Positions 59,749-64,000 of a stretch of 64,000 nucleotides of DNA are shown piece after piece (the first letter of the stretch is position 1; every line of letters begins with the position of its first letter). The position numbers were made by a program, and so were the translations under genes. Origin of the DNA: Limnohabitans radicicola (GTDB lineage: Bacteria > Pseudomonadota > Gammaproteobacteria > Burkholderiales > Burkholderiaceae_C); assembly GCF_014837235.1 (NCBI RefSeq), contig NZ_JACYFT010000001.1, positions 1 through 64,000 of the forward strand, written 5' to 3'. The notes beneath the pieces are model-generated. The model had not been told where the DNA came from, did not search any database, and saw only the letters and a program-made list of their open reading frames with translations.

Positions 59749-61387
59749 GGCACGGCTCCTCTGAATGGGCGTCTTTTGGAGACACCGATTGGTTCAACAA
59801 GTCGATGAGTTCTAGAGACATGGCGCCGTCGACTCCTTGGTGCTCCCGCATCAATGTCAGAATTTTTCGCAACTTGGCCGGCTTGTTCTTGATGCATGCC
59901 GATAAGGCTTGCAGGCGCGCGGTGAGCATGTAAGACAGGCCGCCCTTGTCCATGGTGGAAGGCGACTCCAGATGTGACAAATACGCTACATCCGGGACTC
60001 GCCAGTTGCCATAGTTCTCGGTCAAATTGATTTCAGGGTTGATTGGCGCCTTCATGGTCACATCGAGGAACTCGATGTCCTGCAGTTCAAACGGGGTAAA
60101 GGCAAATGTCTGTCGATAGCCGAAGAAGAAATCCACGCCAGTGATCCATTTGCCATCTTTGGGGTGGTAGACAAACACATCGATCCACATGCCTGTCGCG
60201 TTGTGCTTGATCGGGATGTAAAAAGTTTCGGGCCCTTTGAGGAATTGGGCAGAGACAGTGAACAAGCCTGATTCTTGTAATGCCATGCACAAGGCGTACT
60301 GGTTTTCCCAACCGACGATGCCCACGTCAATGTCTTTGTCGTGCGAGAGCAGCTGCCCCTCACGCACATAGCCCAGCAAAGTCCCGGACACCAGGAATAC
60401 GGGCGTGCCCTTTTCTTGTGCCATGCGGCTCAAGTCACTCAAAGCACGCGAAGCTTTCTTCAAGTCAAATGACTTTTCGGGCACCGTGAACTCACTGCGG
60501 CCAGCCTCCAGCATTCCAGTGCTCACCTGCCCTTCGACGTTTTTTGTCGACACTTGCAATCGCAGCGCCATGTCCAAACTGGCAATCGATTGGATGGCAT
60601 CTCCAGCTTTACAGTGGTTGCGCGCTATATCCAATTGCACCGCGACCGATTTGGCATGGGGGTCCAATCGATTCAATCGACTGATGGCATTGACATGTTC
60701 ACCAGCGATCTCCTGAGCACTGGCTGCCAAATGGTTAAGGGCCCGTTGCACCTTCTCCACTTTGGCATTTTGAGCCGCATCCGCACACAGCCCATACAAG
60801 CGAGCCAGGGCGCGGTAATCCACGTCCGCCTGCGGCAATCCTGTTTCATCGACGTACAAGCGATGACGACGGGAGAGGCAGCGCGAAATCTGAAGCCAAA
60901 TGGCCGTCTCAGCTGGCTGACGCCCCAAGTGGGCCAGCAAAGCCACCAATGAAGACCAGTCTTTGTGGTCCAGCAGCAGCTCGACTGCATCTTGCCAAGC
61001 CAGCGGGGATCCTTTGGGTTTGGTCTTTTTCAATTGATCGCCTGTCAGCGGCTGTCGGTGTGTCAATGCCTCGACAGCCAGTCGCAAAACCTGCTGACTC
61101 GACAATTGGCGCAGACTCGACGCCATCTGCTTTTGCGCAACGGACTGGTAGCAAGCCAACCAATGGCGGGCTCGGTCGACCTCCACATCATTGTGTTCGG
61201 CCAGCGTGCAAAGCAACATGGTCAAAGGCCCCTTGCCCAGGGCACGCACGGCCGCAATGGTGTCCTGCGACAGGATTTCTTTGAGCTCCACGCCATCAAA
61301 TGCTTGCGCCAACGCCGCGTCATCACCCTTGATCAGGGCAGCATTGATGCGGGCCAAGGCGTGGTGCAATTCCGCACTGATTTTCAT
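59741..61387 (-). CDS. Fukutin/LicD-type phosphotransferase with helical N-terminal domain
   Basis: A 548-residue protein. Residues 1-300 are helical and unassigned (TPR-like in places). Residues 315-500 carry the LicD/fukutin nucleotidyltransferase-fold motifs: G-T-L-L-G-Y-V-R-E-G (335-344), D-K-D-I-D-V-G-I (350-357) with the metal-binding Asp pair, W-I-D-V-F-V-Y (401-407) and N-Y-G-N-W-R-V-P (458-465). In fukutin and FKRP this domain moves ribitol 5-phosphate from CDP-ribitol; in LicD, phosphocholine. The adjacent CDP-ribitol synthase favours ribitol phosphate. ATG 61387 has GGAG 7 bases upstream. First gene of the operon. Confidence 0.8.
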   Translation of the reverse strand: MKISAELHHALARINAALIKGDDAALAQAFDGVELKEILSQDTIAAVRALGKGPLTMLLCTLAEHNDVEVDRARHWLACYQSVAQKQMASSLRQLSSQQVLRLAVEALTHRQPLTGDQLKKTKPKGSPLAWQDAVELLLDHKDWSSLVALLAHLGRQPAETAIWLQISRCLSRRHRLYVDETGLPQADVDYRALARLYGLCADAAQNAKVEKVQRALNHLAASAQEIAGEHVNAISRLNRLDPHAKSVAVQLDIARNHCKAGDAIQSIASLDMALRLQVSTKNVEGQVSTGMLEAGRSEFTVPEKSFDLKKASRALSDLSRMAQEKGTPVFLVSGTLLGYVREGQLLSHDKDIDVGIVGWENQYALCMALQESGLFTVSAQFLKGPETFYIPIKHNATGMWIDVFVYHPKDGKWITGVDFFFGYRQTFAFTPFELQDIEFLDVTMKAPINPEINLTENYGNWRVPDVAYLSHLESPSTMDKGGLSYMLTARLQALSACIKNKPAKLRKILTLMREHQGVDGAMSLELIDLLNQSVSPKDAHSEEPCHA

Positions 61388-61399
61388 GAATGACTCCAT

Positions 61400-61417
61400 C
61401 TGGCAAAGGTTTGCCGT
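61400..61417. promoter_or_regulatory. Candidate activator site in the ribitol operon leader (CTGGCAA-N4-TTGCCGT)
   Basis: Eleven of fourteen positions match GCGGCAA-N4-TTGCCGC and the site remains nearly palindromic at its core. It starts 21 bases downstream of the -12 element, the same placement as at fliK (25) and at 62673 (23). Confidence 0.4.
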
Positions 61418-61436
61418 TGAATTTTTTCTATCAACA

Positions 61437-61452
61437 AGCAAAAACCGAGCCA
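61437..61452 (-). promoter_or_regulatory. Sigma54 promoter of the ribitol-type glycan operon
   Basis: Minus strand TGGCTCGGTTTTTGCT: GG and GC at exact spacing and all but one of the conserved bases. The start near 61426 gives a 39-base leader. Confidence 0.8.
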
Positions 61453-61493
61453 GGCATGAAAAGCCAATATTTCCTCTTTTTTGAAAATTGGAC

Positions 61494-61520
61494 TCAAGTT
61501 TTCCAGCGTCGCTCCGACTC
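61494..61520 (+). promoter_or_regulatory. Sigma28 (FliA) promoter of flagellin 2
   Basis: TCAAGTTT-N11-TCCGACTC: perfect -35, weaker -10 that keeps CCGA. About 40 bases before the flagellin start. Confidence 0.7.
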
Positions 61521-61557
61521 TGGAACTGTCGAGAAGCAATAAAGACTGGATAAGCCC

Positions 61558-62394
61558 ATGGCCGTCGTCAATTCCAACCTGAATGCACTGGTTTCGCAAC
61601 ACGCGATGGCAGTGAACAACCGCGCCACAACGAACGCAATTCAACAACTGTCTACGGGAAGGCGCATCAACAGTTCAGCAGACGATGCCGCCAGTCTGGC
61701 CATCAGCAACAAGCTGGGAAGCCGAATCATCAGCCTGGACATGGCTGTGCGCAATGCAAACGATGGCATTTCGATGCTTGAAACAGCCGATGGGGCTGCG
61801 GCAGGCCTGAGTGATGTGCTGTTCCGCATGCGCGATCTATCGGTTCAGGCAGGCAACGACACCAACTCCAGCGACGACCGGGATGCCATGCAGACCGAGG
61901 TGGCCGCACTGCAAAGCCAGCTGGGAAACATCCTGAACAACTCTGAATGGAACGGGATGAAAGTCCTCAAAGGCGAAGCAGGCAACTCAGGGACTGTCGC
62001 TTTTCAGGTGGGCGCCAGCAGCAGCGACGCCTTCACCTTGTCCATGAGTTCGCTGGACACTGGCTCTTTGGCCAGCGCCCAAACCTCAGGCTCAGTTGAT
62101 GTGAGCAGCCAATCGGGAGCAGCAGCTGCCATAGAAGTGATTGACAGCGCGTTGACTGAAATTGATCAGGCAAGGACAGAATGGGGAGCCACCGCCAACC
62201 GCTTGATGCATGCCGCCAACAATTCAGCCAATGTTTCGCTCAACTCCCAAGCATCACGGAGCACCCTGGTGGACACGGACTACGCCAAGACAACCGCAGA
62301 ATTGGCCCGTGCCATGATTCTGGAAGAAGCCGGCGCGGCCATGTTGACGCAAGCCAACCAACAACCTGCCTACGTATTGGCTTTGCTACGTTGA
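61558..62394 (+). CDS. Flagellin 2, divergent paralogue
   Basis: A 278-residue flagellin: N-terminal V-V-N-S-N-L-N-A-L-V-S-Q-H-A and C-terminal L-A-R-A-M-I-L-E-E-A-G-A-A-M-L-T-Q-A-N-Q. It is clearly more diverged from flagellins 1 and 3 than they are from each other. The centre (about 140-190) is S/T/A-rich. It is divergent from the ribitol operon across 170 bases. Confidence 0.95.
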   Translation: MAVVNSNLNALVSQHAMAVNNRATTNAIQQLSTGRRINSSADDAASLAISNKLGSRIISLDMAVRNANDGISMLETADGAAAGLSDVLFRMRDLSVQAGNDTNSSDDRDAMQTEVAALQSQLGNILNNSEWNGMKVLKGEAGNSGTVAFQVGASSSDAFTLSMSSLDTGSLASAQTSGSVDVSSQSGAAAAIEVIDSALTEIDQARTEWGATANRLMHAANNSANVSLNSQASRSTLVDTDYAKTTAELARAMILEEAGAAMLTQANQQPAYVLALLR

Positions 62395-62498
62395 ATATCT
62401 GGCTTCTTATCGTATTGACCAGGCGCTCTAGGTAAGCCTAAGACACCGATGTATTGACAACCTTCTCCTGCGCGTGACCTTGCGCGCACTCAACGACA

Positions 62499-62516
62499 GC
62501 GGCAAACATTGGCCGC
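62499..62516. promoter_or_regulatory. Candidate activator site GCGGCAA-N4-TGGCCGC
   Basis: One mismatch from the palindrome at 29660, about 120 bases upstream of the sigma54 promoter at 62636, a normal enhancer distance. Confidence 0.5.
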
Positions 62517-62635
62517 TGCCGCTGCTCGCTATGGCCATCAGATGGCCATGATTCCCCCTTGGCTTACATACAAGCTGCGTGCGCCAAGCTCGGGAGGCCA
62601 GGCATAAAGATCAAAAAGAACTGGCCACCATCAGT

Positions 62636-62651
62636 TGGCACAGCCTTTGCT
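62636..62651 (+). promoter_or_regulatory. Sigma54 promoter upstream of the TPR-like gene and flagellin 3
   Basis: TGGCACAGCCTTTGCT matches the -24/-12 consensus almost completely (GG 62637-62638, GC 62649-62650). The start near 62662 precedes the TPR-like gene by 61 bases. Confidence 0.88.
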
Positions 62652-62672
62652 TAATGGGTTTCACAGATCGCT

Positions 62673-62690
62673 GCGGCAAACATTGTCCGG
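62673..62690. promoter_or_regulatory. Degenerate candidate activator site in the TPR gene leader
   Basis: GCGGCAA-N4-TGTCCGG: a perfect left arm and a partial right arm, sharing 13 consecutive bases (GCGGCAAACATTG) with the site at 62499. It lies 23 bases downstream of the -12 element. Confidence 0.4.
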
Positions 62691-62722
62691 CGGATTTTTG
62701 ACACTCACACAGGGGACACCCC

Positions 62723-63202
62723 ATGAGCATGCGCAGTCAACTGCTGATAAATGAAGTCATTGCCCAACAACCTCCACTGTCGAGCAGGGAGGTATCTCGC
62801 TTCTCCGCCACAGAGATTCGTGAAGCGATTGCCAAACTGGTGGTGGATGACCGCATGGAATTGGCACAAGCCCTTGGCGATGCAGGGCTGAGCCTCTATC
62901 CCAATCATCCCGAAATTTTGGCCATTGCGACTTTGCTGGCTGAAATCCGTCATGACTGGATCGCTGCTGACAGTCTGATTGAACAGCTTGTTCATATCCA
63001 GGGAGACGCGACGCCTGTCGTGACTTGGCAGCACTGGGTCCGTATTTTGCGCAGCCAGTGTGAACATCAAAAAGCACTCAAAGTCGTGAAGGCTGCGCTC
63101 ACTTTGTACCCCGATCAGCCTGTGCTGTTGCAAGAACGTCTTTCTTTGACGGAACTTCTCGGGGACACCAACACCATGCCGTTTTCAGCTCGCGTTCAGT
63201 GA
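62723..63202 (+). CDS. TPR-like protein between flagellin genes
   Basis: A 159-residue soluble, helical protein with two or three tetratricopeptide-like helix pairs (A-L-G-D-A-G-L-S-L-Y-P-N-H-P-E and A-L-K-V-V-K-A-A-L-T-L-Y-P-D-Q-P). No signal peptide. Family not named. Its place between flagellins and its sigma54 promoter suggest a flagellin chaperone, an adaptor for glycosylation, or a filament-assembly factor expressed before flagellin. Confidence 0.65.
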   Translation: MSMRSQLLINEVIAQQPPLSSREVSRFSATEIREAIAKLVVDDRMELAQALGDAGLSLYPNHPEILAIATLLAEIRHDWIAADSLIEQLVHIQGDATPVVTWQHWVRILRSQCEHQKALKVVKAALTLYPDQPVLLQERLSLTELLGDTNTMPFSARVQ

Positions 63203-63260
63203 AGCGCATTGCTTGCCACGCCAACACAAACCACACATTATTTGATCGCAGGACACAGCC

Positions 63261-64000
63261 ATGACCGTCATCAACACCAATATCAATTCGCTGGTTACCC
63301 AAAATGCTTTGGTTCGTAACAACCGAGCCCTGTCCAGCAGCATGGAACAGCTGTCTACAGGAAAGCGCATCAACAGTGCCTCCGATGATGCGGCCGGCCT
63401 GGCCATCAGCAACAAGATGACGGCCCAAATCCGTGGTCTGAATCAGGCTGTTCGTAACGCCAACGATGGCATTTCATTGATGCAAACGGCTGAAGGTGCC
63501 ACCACCGAAATCACCAACATGCTGCAGCGCATGCGTGAACTGGCCGTGCAAGCATCCAACGACACGTACACATCGTCGGATCGCTCCGCGCTGAATGCGG
63601 AGGTGACACAACTGAAGGCTGAGATCAGTCGAATTGCCGACAATACAGAGTGGAACGGTATGAAGCTGTTCACTGCGAAAAGCGCAGGCAGCGCTGGAGG
63701 CATTGGCACCTCGGGTCTCGTTACTCTCCAGGTTGGCGTTGACGGCACAAGCAGCGACCAAATCACGGTCCAGTTGAATGACATCGATGCCATCGCTTTG
63801 GGTGTCAGCGGTATCACACTGACTTCAACATCGGGCGCCACGTCCGCTTTGGCCACACTGGATGCCGCCATCAGTGCCATTGATGACGATCGAGCCAAAT
63901 TCGGCGCGATCACCAACCGACTGACCTATGCAGTGGATAACCTGACCAACGTCGCGCAAAACACCAGCGCTTCACGCAGCCGTATTCTGGATACCGATTA
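63261..64000 (+). CDS. Flagellin 3, runs off the right edge
   Basis: The first 246 residues of a flagellin very close to flagellin 1 ([22 protein letters not shown]), with the same short centre. The C-terminal helix is cut by the window end. No sigma28 element was found in the 58-base gap upstream, so it may be read from the sigma54 promoter at 62636. Confidence 0.95.
   Translation, partial: MTVINTNINSLVTQNALVRNNRALSSSMEQLSTGKRINSASDDAAGLAISNKMTAQIRGLNQAVRNANDGISLMQTAEGATTEITNMLQRMRELAVQASNDTYTSSDRSALNAEVTQLKAEISRIADNTEWNGMKLFTAKSAGSAGGIGTSGLVTLQVGVDGTSSDQITVQLNDIDAIALGVSGITLTSTSGATSALATLDAAISAIDDDRAKFGAITNRLTYAVDNLTNVAQNTSASRSRILDTD

Larger units (their letters stand above)
62395..62722. 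other. 328-base regulatory gap between flagellin 2 and the TPR-like gene
   Basis: No gene seen. It holds two GCGGCAA repeats (62499, 62673), a 19-base palindrome (62531-62549, ATGGCCATC-A-GATGGCCAT) and a sigma54 promoter (62636-62651). No sigma28 element and no T-tract terminator was recognised. Confidence 0.7.

Overview
The window is a flagellar and flagellin-glycosylation locus from a polarly flagellated proteobacterium, most likely a betaproteobacterium of the Burkholderiales. This placement rests on overall protein character and GC-rich coding and is not a measured phylogeny; the genus cannot be assigned. The presence of FlhF/FlhG, a sigma54 activator of the FleQ/FlrC kind, sigma54-type promoters at early and middle genes, and FlgP/FlgT points to a Vibrio/Pseudomonas-like regulatory hierarchy rather than an FlhDC one. 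Neither flhDC nor the fliE-fliJ block is in the window.

Layout. (1) 1-800: the 5' part of a TolC-like gene running off the left edge, and a terminator. (2) 802-7628, minus strand: flhA-flhF-flhG-fliA, two unknown genes, then fliS with its own sigma28 promoter. (3) 7742-17608, plus strand: a sigma54 promoter and fliK-L-M-N-O-P-Q-R-flhB, followed by three poorly known genes (a DamX-like SPOR protein, a basic disordered protein, a coiled-coil membrane protein). (4) 17630-21589: an adhesin-E-like protein, a FemAB-like acyltransferase, then a sigma28 promoter, a small membrane protein and motAB. (5) 21673-26849: the short sigma54 activator (minus), then flgP, flgT, a LysM/FimV-like protein, a second FliK-like protein and an FlhB C-terminal paralogue (FlhX). 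(6) 26882-28516, minus: flgN, flgM, flgA. (7) 28586-41159: a LysM/lytic transglycosylase protein and flgBCDEFGHIJKL. FlgJ has only the rod-cap domain, so the transglycosylase probably supplies the missing muramidase activity. (8) 41238-44306: fliD, flaG and flagellin 1.

(9) 44313-46458 is an island of nested insertion-sequence remnants. (10) 46483-53985, minus: a pseudaminic-acid-type operon (pseB, C, F, G, a methyltransferase, an FAD oxidoreductase, a WbqC-like protein, pseI) under a sigma54-type promoter, with no recognisable pseH. (11) 54087-61452, minus: a second sigma54-type operon. It encodes a protein whose C-terminus has fukutin/LicD-type phosphotransferase motifs, an IspD-like cytidylyltransferase fused to a short-chain reductase (the architecture of CDP-ribitol synthases), a HAD-domain protein and a glycosyltransferase-like protein. 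(12) 61494-64000: flagellin 2, a TPR-like gene with a sigma54 promoter, and flagellin 3 running off the right edge.

Main inferences. Two glycan operons lie between flagellin genes and use the same promoter class as the flagellar structural genes, so they probably decorate flagellin. The second looks like a bacterial counterpart of the CDP-ribitol/fukutin pathway. A palindrome, GCGGCAA-N4-TTGCCGC, recurs next to sigma54 promoters, three times at nearly the same distance downstream, and is a candidate binding site for the window's sigma54 activator. Six sigma28 promoters share one consensus and define the late genes: fliS, motAB, flgMN, flaG and two flagellins.
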